From Symbiodinium kawagutii (taxonomy: Eukaryota > Sar > Dinophyceae > Suessiales > Symbiodiniaceae), in assembly GCA_009767595.1 (NCBI GenBank), contig VSDK01001314.1, forward strand, positions 335,469-399,468: DNA of 64,000 nucleotides. The letters run 5' to 3'. The notes below the pieces were generated by a model. That model saw only the letters and a program-made list of their open reading frames with translations, ran no database searches and was not told the DNA's origin. Below are positions 1-10,255 of this stretch, one piece after another. Position 1 is the first letter of the stretch. Every line of letters begins with the position of its first letter. The position numbers and the translations under genes were made by a program.

Positions 1-57
1 AGTGCCAGCTGGCACCAGCGCCCAGGTAGAGGAGGACACGGCGATCCCAGAGTTCCG
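1..57 (+). CDS. Exon-like island cut by the left window edge
   Basis: GC-rich (about 65%) compared with the AT-rich sequence that follows. One frame reads VPAGTSAQVEEDTAIPEFRG without a stop. An internal cccag|G acceptor is at 25-26, and a GT donor-like site follows near 56. No family recognised; exact ends unknown. Confidence 0.3.
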
Positions 58-1278
58 TGGTTTTCCAACCTTCCACGCTGATCATGCTGCCAGATCCCAA
101 AAATCGTCCACCACATTGAATGACTCATTTTTGTTGCAGGCTCATATGCTCGCAGCCGCAACTCATGCACTGTCAGCATCAAGCAGCTCTAATACCATGA
201 GAGATTCTTGTGATCTCGCATGACGAAAGGTTATGTTTCACGGGTGGGATGGGCCCACGACATGTTGCTCTACAGGGATAGTAGCCTGGCTATCATTCAA
301 AGGTGGATTCCCGTTCTACCATTCATCTGGTAACTCGCTCGTAGCCAACAGCGTCTCGTGGCAGTCAGGGCCCGTAGCTTATGAAAATGGCGGTGACATA
401 CAGAAAGTGCTCAGTTCTACTGCAAAGTCTAGGCTCCAGTAACACTGACTTCATGATGCTTGTTTCATTTTTGGCGAATCAGACTTGCCGTCACAAGCTG
501 CGAACAGCTAATGGAAGAATAGCAATGATAAGAACAATAAATCTAAATTTGGGCTGTTTTGCTCAAAAGTTGATAATAGTAAGTACAACCGAAACCAGAA
601 ATCATCAGGTTGGGATGTCCAACAGTGGGGTTATGATGGGACCAACGTGGTTTGTGTTGTGCCAAGCAACGAAGAGAGGAGATCGATCGTCGCAACGAGC
701 AGCGAGAGATCAAGAACATCAACATGCCTGGGAGCCTCAGGAGGGTGAAGAGGCAGCACATTCTTCGGTTCGGAATGATTACTGGAGACCTGGTTGTTGG
801 TTTGTAGGGAGCGAGGCCAGGAGCCAGGGCTACCCAGTGCTAGCCCTTGAAGGGGGAGCGATTTGGAACCACCAGGAGTGCTCGAATCAGATGGTAGATA
901 CAGTGGATCATGACAGATGTAAGTAGATACTGTGGATAAGGAGTTGTAATGCATGCTAATGGACGCGAATAACTCCGAGTAACTGATACGTGTGGTGAAT
1001 GATGACAGACGAGAATGAAGCTAATGAGATATGATTGAGGTATGCAATCGTTGTCAGTATCAGTGTTGCTTTGTTTGTCACTGCGCGAACTGCATTAGTC
1101 CATTGAAGGTTCAGAGTATCTTGTGTCAAAGCCATATGAAGGTGACAATGGTAAATGACAATACTGAAAGCCAACGATGGTATGTCAAGAACAATCAAGA
1201 AGAGCATGATTCTACCAATAGTCATGGTATAGTATCACGATGGTCATGCTATGTTTTTACTTGTGTTCAGTATGACTG

Positions 1279-1399
1279 TACAAGGTGGCCCCCCTTCAGC
1301 TACTAGTTGAGGGTTATAAACCCCCATAACTGGTAGTGGACATTAGTTAAGTTAGTTATCAACCAACTAACCTACGTGGTAGGGGGCTCACCTTGTAAT
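1279..1399. repeat. Family D palindromic repeat
   Basis: ACAAGGTGGCCCCCCTTCAG and TAGGGGGCTCACCTTGTA form inverted ends; inner TTAGTTAAGTTAGTTATCAA. Confidence 0.6.
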
Positions 1400-2278
1400 A
1401 GGTTTAGCGCCGGTTCCCCAAGCAAAACGCTGGACCCACGGGTCGCAGGTGATTTTTCGTGGAAAGTTCAGGTGGTCCCAACGCTAGGCCAGCATGAGCC
1501 ATCACTCATGACCGTCCTATGGTCACTTTCGTCAAAGTCAAGATCCACCATTCAAGTACTGGTGAACATGTTCTTGCATTATCAAGCTCCATTGTCCACC
1601 GTTGATCAAATTGATCATCATTGTTTATCATCATAGACGGGCTAGGATTCCTGCTTAAGCCACCAGAACCCCTCAGTGGATGACACCAGACACTTCAAGG
1701 TTGGCATTCTAGCAGGATTGCTTGTACACAGCCGTTCTCACTCCAGGACAATGGTGGTTGATTATAGATGATAAGGTCTAGTAGAGACTGATGAATGTGG
1801 ACACTGATTCAAGGTCACTGAAAGATCCACGTCATCATCAACCACCACATCTGGAGGTAAATCATCATGTATTTGTGGCTTAATCCTCGGTGGTGCTTTA
1901 TTGGTACATGGAATCTTCTGTGAATGAACTGATGCTTCATGCAGCGCATCGGTCGCGCGGGTCAGGTCTCCCAAAGTTGTGGAGAGCGCTGTGTCCAAAT
2001 GAACTCAACGAACTCAACTGCGCCGGCAGGAGCCATCCATTGGGTGCCCCTACAAGAATCATCATGTGCGAAGTGATATCGCCCCGGATGGGCAAAAATC
2101 GGCAAATGAATAGACTCGGATACAGTGTATATCAAAAATATAAATATGCAGTACTGTATGACTGTGAATTTGCGTTCATAGAACAAGACAGCATTTTGTT
2201 CCAGCTGGGATCACAAACTGGTTATGTGTTATTACATTGTATTACACGATATTAACTGATATTAACTGATATTTCTAT

Positions 2279-2392
2279 ATGGCTGTGGGTCAAAACCCTA
2301 TACCCCTGGTTCCCCTATCATTAACCATTGTTTCCCTTATTATTGTTGGTCATTATCCCCCATTAGTTGGTTGGTTCATATTGACCCATTTA
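2279..2392 (-). mobile_element. Family B MITE-like element
   Basis: A roughly 115-130-bp element with inverted termini. In this orientation it starts ATGGCTGTGGGTCAAAACCC and ends CATATTGACCCA. The middle (CCCCTATCATTAACCATTG, GGTCATTATCCCCCATTAG) is conserved between copies. Non-coding. Confidence 0.75.
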
Positions 2393-2514
2393 AATGGCTT
2401 GTGCGCAAAAGGATATCAAGATTGGGTGTGCCACTCAAGCTGCTTCGTCATGTCCCGAATCAAAACTTGTCCACCAGTGGATGACTTGTGGGAGCTCCAC
2501 GGATATACCTACCA

Positions 2515-2602
2515 TGAGCCTCTAAAACCCTAAAACGGGTAGATTTTATCCTCCAAGGTATGGGATATAACCTATAGAAATAATGGTTTCGGGGGCTCTT
2601 GG
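2515..2602 (-). repeat. Family E repeat
   Basis: Reverse complement begins GAGCCCCCGAAACCATTATT and matches 13480-13555 at roughly three bases in four. Ends are inverted (CCCCCGAAACC versus GGTTTT-type). Confidence 0.5.
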
Positions 2603-3199
2603 TAGGTATGGTATATATGATTTCTACATATTGGGAGTAGCGTTTGGATACTGTACAACTGTCGTAGCCAACCAGTCTGATGTGTGGTTTTACAGTTGTG
2701 TTTTTACTGATTTCACTCGAATGGGAAAAAGCAATGTACCAACTAGTACAAGGTTTGTCAACTGCATCACTGACAATCATGCGCGAACAAAACTCTTGAT
2801 ATGTCAGTGGCTCCTTCCGCGCTTTCCAAAACTGGTCATTATGTCGTATTAGTGAAAACAAGTGGTTTATCAGTGTTTGACAATTTCTACCAGATGATGA
2901 AAGAATTACAGACTGACCATCCCCAATTGTGGCATCATCATCGGGTGAATGCCTTGGTGAAATATGGTTATGGGTGATTACTAATAATCCGCCGCCAATG
3001 GATGGATGGGCGTCCCCATGATGATAAGTTTGTGAATTTATTGGATATTCACCAAGGGTACAGGGTCTTGACCCATAGCAATAAGGGTTGCTGGTCAGCT
3101 GTCAGGTTATTTTCAAACAACGGCCCACATGGTTGCAACCCGAATCTTGGGGGTTTGCCATTGACTATCGACCTCTATCAATGTTGCAAACATTATCTA

Positions 3200-3308
3200 G
3201 ATGGTGATTTCTTAAAATAGGGGTACCCCCAATTCATCCAATCTTAATCATTTGCAACAGTAACCAGCCACTTTTGGGGGGTCCCCGATTTTGAGAAACC
3301 ACCATATG
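3200..3308. mobile_element. Family A MITE-like palindrome
   Basis: Inverted ends GGTGATTTCTTAAAATAGGG and TTTTGAGAAACCACCATAT flank a diverged centre. Fragments of the same family lie just downstream at 3322-3350 and 3527-3560. Confidence 0.65.
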
Positions 3309-4495
3309 AATGACCAAAGATCATGTACAGGGGTTCCCGCCATTTTGAGATCCAACAACAATTTATAGATTATGAGTGTAAAGAACCACCAAGAGTGCTG
3401 CTCACGCGCAACAACGCTGAGATTAGTTTGACCGCCGTTGGGCACCTAGTGATCAAAGCCAAGCCCCAAGGTTACCGTCGCGTCCCAAGTTGGCTATCGG
3501 CGATTATGAGCGTAGTGATATGGATATGGTGGTTTCTGAAGCCAGAGGGGTATCCAATATAGATCATCTATAGCAGTAGACCAACCATTCTTGTTGACAA
3601 CATCACTTTGTTGAACAGTATTGGCAAATCGTTGGCTGGTTGACTAATATTGTTCATAGGGTTGGTTCAACCACCAACCAGTATTTGTATTGATGTTGCT
3701 TGTGACGTGCGTGATTGTGACTAGTGCTGATGTTTCGCGATTATTACTTGGCTTGATGCCATTGATTCGCGCTTGGTATTAGTGATCTTCGGATCACCAG
3801 TTCACGCTTGCCATGACTGATGCTAGCTGCTCATATTATATTGGATAACTATGCTTCTTGCTTGACAATTCGTAGGTGGATGATGAAATCAAACCCTGAC
3901 CATTAAACATCACCCCCCAAGCCCCCAAACTTCAATGTTGAAGCGATTGAAGAGGATTAGTGCGAATGGACAAACAAATCAGACCCCAGGTGCCAGCAAC
4001 TCAGTGCCAAGTTTTGAACATTGAGATTTGGGGTTTGGGGGTTTTGTTTTGTTCCTCGGGTTGGAGTTCGCTTTTTTCGTTCACCTACTCTGTGGTGTGA
4101 TATGCCGGCTGTAGGTGCAAAAATCCTGCTCACCTAGTGATTCATTGGCTGTCAGATGCAAAATTTCTGCCATCGTCATCCACACAAAGTTGATTGTGCA
4201 GGATTTTGTTGGCTTGTACAGGCAAATGACTATCTCGTGCCTCATTTGAGCAAATCGCTCTAAAACGTTGCAAATACCATATGAAACGCCACTTCTGGAA
4301 AGCGTGCCTTTTTCGTGAATCGCAGGCGAACTCCATAGTGATTTAGAAACCACCTCCAGAAACGACATTGTTTTTGAGCGTGACCAGTTTGATTGCCGAA
4401 TACCATTGGAATTCACATGTTTCTCAGGCAACCCTTGGAACAACCAATCATCATGTTAGTGTAGCGTTTAGTATGGTTTTTTGATTTCTTGCCAT

Positions 4496-4529
<34 letters not shown>

Positions 4530-4760
4530 NNNNNNNNNNNNNNNNNNNNNNNNNNNNNNNNNNNNNNNNNNNNNNNNNNNNNNNNNNNNNNNNNNNNNNN
4601 NNNNNNNNNNNNNNNNNNNNNNNNNNNNNNNNNNNNNNNNNNNNNNNNNNNNNNNNNNNNNNNNNNNNNNNNNNNNNNNNNNNNNNNNNNNNNNNNNNNN
4701 NNNNNNNNNNNNNNGCTGCTGCTTCCGCCTGCTTCCGCCTGCTGCTGCTGGCAGACAACA
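4496..4760. repeat. CTG triplet tract containing an assembly gap
   Basis: (GCT)n from about 4499 to 4529, unknown bases 4530-4714 (185 N), then GCT resuming with CTTCCGCCTG units to about 4749. Length across the gap cannot be trusted. Frames crossing it are poly-Leu, Ala or Gln and are not evidence of a gene. Confidence 0.9.
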
Positions 4761-5340
4761 GTTGAACCATTGTTTTCGCAGCGTTTAGATGCAGTTCTCC
4801 AGCCCCAAGGCATCTGTTTTCAATCCCGAATGGTATATTTAGATCACTAGCGTTCCATTGGTTTTTGGATGTTTTTACGACAAGAAATGTCAGTCAGGAG
4901 ACGTTTTCCCATCAGCGTTCCATGGTGTTTTGGACTTAGGCATGCTTTAGGCATGCTTTCTTTCAAACAGCGTTTACATTGTGATTTGACATCAAGAAAG
5001 GGTCGGGGCATGCTTTAGGCATGAGATTGTCGGTTACCTGTACTGGTGTGACGCTGCTGCGTGGGGTACGAAAGGTCTAACACTCGTACAACCATGGTTC
5101 GTGTGGATGGGGTTGGTTGGTTACATGCATGTGCTCCTTTTGAAATAGAACGGTGGCACTCCCCCTATTCAAAATAACCATGCAGGTTCCCATTTTAGTG
5201 GATACATTTGCAAATCCAAGCATATTCGATTCCTTGCCCGTCATGGCTCCTCTTTTCCTCTTGGCCGGCTGCGGAGCATTTTGCAACCACCTGGTGCAAT
5301 GATCAAATCATCAACGGTTGTTGATTGGTGCCATGTATAC

Positions 5341-5380
5341 GCAAACCTGAAAACATGCCGCAAACCTGAAAACATGCCAC
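5341..5380 (+). repeat. 19-bp tandem duplication
   Basis: GCAAACCTGAAAACATGCC occurs twice in a row. Confidence 0.85.
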
Positions 5381-5770
5381 TTTGTACAGTCACCCTTTGG
5401 AGAGTACGATATTTGTTTGATCAGGATTTGGTTATGTGAGAATTGCTGAAGGTAGTGTCATGTCTTTGACATGATGGGTTGGAATGGGTGATGACCTGTC
5501 CCTATCTATCTACCAATCGCTCCACCCTAAATAGTTCTTGGGACCATTAGTGGCTGTGACCAACTATCAACCATCCCATTAATCGTGAAAACCATTGTTA
5601 ACCATGACTATCAGCAAAACATTGTTGTCAACCATGCTTAAGTATCTCTTGAATAAATTTATTGACCACAGTGACCACAGTCAACAAAACACCAATCGGT
5701 TTTCATGGTCCAGTTTTTGGCATTTGCCCAGCTGGATGTGTTTTTTTACCAGCTGTGGCATGATCATCAG

Positions 5771-5881
5771 GCAGGTGGTGCAGATATCGGCGGCGCTTCC
5801 GTGATTGAAGCGACCCCGCTGTGGCGTTCGAATCGTTTTAGAGATGCGAAAGCGTGCGGCCCGTGGTGCGCCACAGTGAAG
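5771..5881 (+). CDS. Unassigned exon, 37 residues
   Basis: Acceptor catcag|GCA, donor AAG|GTATGCTTGG with the TTGG element seen in msrA donors. Exactly 37 codons with no stop. Reads AGGADIGGASVIEATPLW, then RSNRFRDAKACGPWCATVK. Not recognised. The reverse strand is also open (LQAYLHCGAPRAARFR), so strand rests on splice signals. Could belong to a gene upstream of msrA. Confidence 0.45.
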
Positions 5882-5985
5882 GTATGCTTGGAGTTCGGTG
5901 AGTCCTACGATGACCGTTTCGGGAGAGATCTCAGAGTTGCTTTCTTCAAATACTTCTGAATTGCCTAGCCGAACAGATTGAGTCA

Positions 5986-6097
5986 TATGGTGGTTTCTCA
6001 AGCCAGAGGGGTACCCAAAAAATGGTTGGTTTACTACTATAAATGGTGAATAATGGATGATTTGGGGGTACCCCTATTTTTGAGAAACACCCATATG
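5986..6097. mobile_element. Family A MITE-like palindrome
   Basis: Best copy of a roughly 110-bp element. The left end reads ATATGGTGGTTTCTCAAG; the inner arms are GGGGTACCC and its complement; the right end reads TTTTTGAGAAACACCCATAT. The ends are imperfect inverted repeats. The centre reads TGGTTGGTTTACTACTATAAATGG. No coding capacity; presumably moved by a transposase elsewhere. Confidence 0.8.
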
Positions 6098-6461
6098 GAC
6101 AGGTGCCAGAAGAGTCAAAAAAGTGGTACCCCCAAAACCAATTATAGTTTCCCAGTAAAATTCCTTCGAAGGGTTTGCTATGGGGCTACCAAACGGGTTC
6201 GAGGTAGATTGGTGGTGGAGGATGGTGGAAACCACTAGCATTGTACCCGAAGAAATTCTGTCAATATTGAACCTTTCAACGCCGAGCGAGTGACAAGAAT
6301 GCTGCCCACATCTCTCCAGTATCACAATGACCAACGATTGGCTGTGGGTGGCAAGTGTCAATACTGAGTCAATACCCCATATGTTTTTGTTCATGGTGGG
6401 CAGAGCCAAAATAAACATTCACTGATCATATTTAGAATGGTCAATACAGGGTGTTTTTTCA

Positions 6462-6578
6462 TATGGAATCAATATGAACCAATCAACTAATGGGGGAAAA
6501 TGACCAACAATAATACGGGAAACAATGATTAATGATAGGGGAACCAGGGGTACAGGGTGAACTGACCCAAAGCCATAC
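6462..6578 (+). mobile_element. Family B MITE-like element
   Basis: Reads TATGAACCAATCAACTAATG ... AACAATGATTAATGATAGGG ... GACCCAAAGCCAT; left terminus eroded. Confidence 0.65.
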
Positions 6579-7124
6579 ACAGCTGTAATGACAGTTTGAA
6601 TCATCTATGACTTTGGGATGCCTGGTAACCAACGGCGAAGATGTCGCCCAAAGGAACTGATCATTGGGGCGATACCAGGGTAGGGGCTGACCCTCATCGG
6701 TGTGTTGATCCTGGGCTGAACAAATGGTTCATTTCCAGGTTGCACTGGGAAAGTAACCTGGAAATCAACATGGATATTGCTGTAGGAACACAAGCTATAA
6801 ATGGGTGGATTTTTTAAGCTCAGTTTACCGGAGGGTACTTATTGGAAGTCCCATTCGTATCATATCCTGACTATGTTCCTTCACTTGAAGCATGGGATAT
6901 CTATTTTGGGATGTTTATTTCGTTACCCCCTTCCCTTCTCGAAAAAAAAAAGCAGCAGAATCTATTTGAATCTATATTTGGATGAGGTAGTACAGTACAT
7001 GATGGCGCAATTGGACAATTGTGGTGTGTTTGTCCAAGGGGAAGCCAGTATGCATGTGTACCATATGACCATATGACCATATCGGACCATATCTGTTGAT
7101 ATCTGTCATCGATTTTTATGTCTG

Positions 7125-7285
7125 TAAATATATATATATACTATATATGTGTTTTTTTGAAACTAATCTATTTATCAATATTTATTAAATATATATATAT
7201 ATATGTACATGTTTTATCTTATATAGATAAATAACTAATTGAATAAATAAATAAATAAATAAATATATATATATATATTAATATA
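7125..7285. repeat. AT-rich microsatellite region
   Basis: Several (TA)n and (AAAT)n runs. Similar short (TA)n tracts lie at 15313-15327, 18432-18470, 19920-19955, 20080-20105, 20310-20345, 37981-38022 and 39772-39792. Confidence 0.8.
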
Positions 7286-8205
7286 TTATGTAGGTAAAAA
7301 AACACCAACAACTGGAGCGTGGCCCTGGTGTATCTCCCAGATCGTGAAGCACCTGAATATACCTGAATAGTATCCCTATTAGTGGATACACGCCTAGCCT
7401 GTGTGTAATGTGTAGCAAATCTATGAATGACCGTGTCATCCATGATGAAACGTCGTGGACGCATGCTTTGCCATTGTTTGAAATCATTAGCTATCCATGA
7501 ATCATCCTGTACCAGCAATGATGAATCAGCATTAATTATTATCAGGCATGGAATTTTTCGTCCCCTCATTCAAAGCTATCACTCGGTGGTAGGCCACAAT
7601 TCATCATTATCAACGGATTCCAGAATAAACCAAGTGACAATTGTCGCATGATTAACCCTCATAGGATGATTTTATTACATAACGACTAATTTATCCACCA
7701 TCATTCGCAATGATGTCACTCTGGAATCAATCATGAAGGATTCCAGAGTGATTCCAATCGTTTTCTCGTCTTCTCAGGTGGCTCGCGATATGGAAGCAAG
7801 TCGCTTGCTACAGGCGCCAAACAAGGATTGTTGCTGATGGTAATAGCTGCAGTGGCAGTAGAAGTAGCTGCAGCAGCAGTAGCAGTGGTAGTTGGTTGGT
7901 TCGGAAGCCTGATGGTTGCGATTGGTCAGGATGATGTTGATGTTTTTTTCAAACTAATCAACCCACCAACACTTTCTGTTGTTGTTGTTGTTGCTGCATC
8001 GTATCCATTCAGCACCATGAACCACCGGGAACCATTATTTCTTAATCAGTCATTTAATGAACAGTAACCAATCTATATATAGATCATGATCATCATTTTA
8101 CCATCATCATCAACATCGATAATCCTTATATTCCCTAGTTGTTGTCAGTTATCATCCCCTAAATTGTCCCTAAATTGTCAACCACCAAGTAACCATCGAT
8201 CACCA

Positions 8206-8372
8206 TCAACCATCACCACCATCAACCATCACCACCACCACCATCACCATCATCATCATCACCACCGCCACCATCATCACCACCACCACCACCACCAGCA
8301 TCATCATCATCATCACCGCCGCCACCATCATCATCACCACCACCACAGCATCATCATCATCACCACCACCAG

Positions 8373-8410
<38 letters not shown>

Positions 8411-8470
8411 GCATCATCTTCATCTTCATCTTCATTTTCATCTTCATCAACATCATCAACCATCATTCAT
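8206..8470. repeat. CAT/CAC triplet repeat
   Basis: About 260 bp of interspersed CAT and CAC triplets with a TCATCT section near the end. Its poly-His or poly-Asp frames are a by-product. It lies directly before the exon-like island at 8510. Confidence 0.85.
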
Positions 8471-8509
8471 CTATATTCCCTACAGTTAACCACTAATTGA
8501 CCATCAGGA

Positions 8510-8630
8510 TGCGCTGGGCCTTCGCCTGTGTGGATCCCTGGGCTAACCAGCAGTTGCTGGTTGCGTAGCGGCCATGACCATGGCCTCGGCTGGATGTGCC
8601 ATGTCTACTGCGAAGGCAACTGGTGATATT
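8510..8630 (+). CDS. Exon-like island between CCA-rich and TGG-rich flanks
   Basis: Acceptor ccatcag|GATGCGC. It is preceded by 400 bp of CAT/CAC repeat and followed by TGG/TTAG-rich repeats, the exon-flank signature of this window. All three frames are partly open; the longest reads CAGPSPVWIPG onward for about 37 residues. Frame and donor cannot be fixed. It may be a 5' exon of msrA or part of a preceding gene. Confidence 0.3.
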
Positions 8631-10081
8631 CGCCATGGTTCGTCCGGGGTTAGTTGTAGATAGGGCTATCTTAATGGCAATGGTTGTAGGAATAACCATG
8701 GTTATAGAGGTTAGTTGTAGGAATAACCATGGTTATAGGGGTATTTCAATGGCAATTTTTGCTCTAGTGGCTGAGAATTGTGCTTGAAGGGTGGTAACCT
8801 CCCCTATAGGGCTATTTACGATGGTTATATCATGTCCAACTGCAGGACCAAGTTATGAGCTGAATCAATGAGCCGATCAACCACGGCGCGGCTCAGCTAT
8901 GTCGTGGCCCATTCGGTTGCAGTGTCTGACCAGAGCCTCATACTCCATGGTAGCTACAACGTGGGCCCCCAACCATTTATAAGTTGGGTGATAACCCCTT
9001 TGACTGGTAGTTAACCCCAGTTAGATTAGTTGTAAACCAACTTAAAAATGGTTGGGGGCCCACTTTGCAGTATACTTTGAATATGACTGCTGATTATCAT
9101 TGCGCATCCACGATTCCATCATTGATTATGGACCATTATTGTTATTCATGATATATCATTGTTATCTATCATGGTGAATTGATGTATGAACTAACATGCA
9201 ATCATTACATAATCATCATGAAGCATCATTGACCACATTATTGACCATGATTAAACATCAGTACCCATCACTAAGAGCCAGCAAATATCGACCCGGCCCA
9301 TGGATAAAGTGACTCAAAGCTTCAGTCAGCCTCTGCCCTTGCTTGTGGTTGACTCATATTTTTCATTTGGGTGGCTCAACCATAAACCAGTAGTGGTTCT
9401 ATAGTTAGAACCTATTGTTTTTAATGGGTTCGGCAGTGTAAGAAGCGGCATTGTTCGATAGCAACAGTTTCATTGATTTTCCACCGATGTGAGCAAACGA
9501 AGTGCAACTGGCTTGGAGGCAATTTGAGGATGGTCAAGATCTAAGCCATCACGTGATGGGAGTTTACACATGGCTTGGTCACCTCTTTGCGAAAGAAAGT
9601 GGTGTCACTAGTATCCATTTCGACTCGGACAAGCATACTGAACTGTGACCAAAGTCTCAGCCATGGCTTGAACACACGACATAACCACGCAGGGTCGCCA
9701 AGCTTTCGTCGAGAACTAAAATCCATGTCGTTGGATGAAGCTAGACCCAAGGTTTATGAATTCGGGGGGTACCATGGCTTGGAGGCAGTTATCATCAACC
9801 AGAAGTATACTGATCCTGGCTTAGCTGGACACTCGCAAGGGGTCCTTTTTCCGAACATTTTGTTGTTGATTCCTGACCCGAGACAAGCTATTTGAAGGTG
9901 TGGTACACCAGCCCAGTCGTGGGAAATCATTGAAAGGTCATGATGAGGGAGTGCTCGTTGAACGATGGGCACCTCCATTAAAGTATCATGTTGTCAAAGG
10001 GTTGCATTGCCACATATATCCGCAGGCATTTTTCCTCTCTTGACATTCACTCCAACGTGGTGGAGAAAAACACGGAACCAG
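8631..10081. other. No gene seen
   Basis: TGG-rich repeat with a duplicated GGAATAACCATGGTTATAG unit (8685-8740), family D (8958) and C (9345). A patch at 8876-8960 reads ARLSYVVAHSVAVSDQS without clear splice sites. Confidence 0.4.
8958..9070. repeat. Family D palindromic repeat
   Basis: Inverted ends GTGGGCCCCCAACCATTTAT and AAATGGTTGGGGGCCCACTT with an inner ACTGGTAGTTAACCCCAGTT. Related copies: 1279-1399, 33383-33502 and 50066-50192. MITE-like. Confidence 0.65.
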
Positions 10082-10255
10082 GAGTCTCGATCTGGCGATG
10101 CCTGGGTTCGGGCTGGCCTTCATCTTGAGCCGCTTGGGCCACGGTGCACGCGGAGCCTCCGAATTGGCCAAGCGTGCCAACTTGTTGCTGCCCCTGCCGC
10201 ACCGTGCTGCCCCAGCCCTGAAAGCTGCACGGGAGGAGCCACCAACACCTCCAGG
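10082..10255 (+). CDS. msrA: msrA exon 1 (N-terminal extension)
   Basis: A GC-rich island in AT-rich surroundings. The acceptor is ccag|G and the donor is GCACCTTGG, matching donors of secure exons. The first ATG is at 10098; the frame is open from the acceptor, so 10082-10097 may be 5' UTR or coding. It encodes about 52 residues, hydrophobic then basic, with [13 protein letters not shown] near the start and a PPTPP end. It ends in phase 2, matching the single G that opens the next exon. There is no homology to the MsrA domain. It could be a targeting peptide or belong to another transcript. Confidence 0.5.

Larger units (their letters stand above)
58..5770. other. No exon recognised; repeats only
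   Basis: AT-rich non-coding sequence. Holds family D (1279), B (2279), E (2515), A (3200) and C (3631) copies and the CTG tract with its gap. A moderately GC-rich patch at 2000-2110 has no convincing frame. Confidence 0.5.
5882..8509. other. No gene seen; MITEs and microsatellites
   Basis: Family A (5986) and B (6462) copies, AT microsatellites and the CAT/CAC tract. No supported exon. Confidence 0.5.

Noticed and set aside
4451..4813. Poly-Gln, Leu or Ala reading frames across the CTG tract
   Set aside because: They are made of a triplet repeat and unknown bases; no unique coding sequence flanks them.
8086..8496. Histidine-rich protein, or its Asp-rich antisense
   Set aside because: Direct translation of a CAT/CAC microsatellite on both strands.
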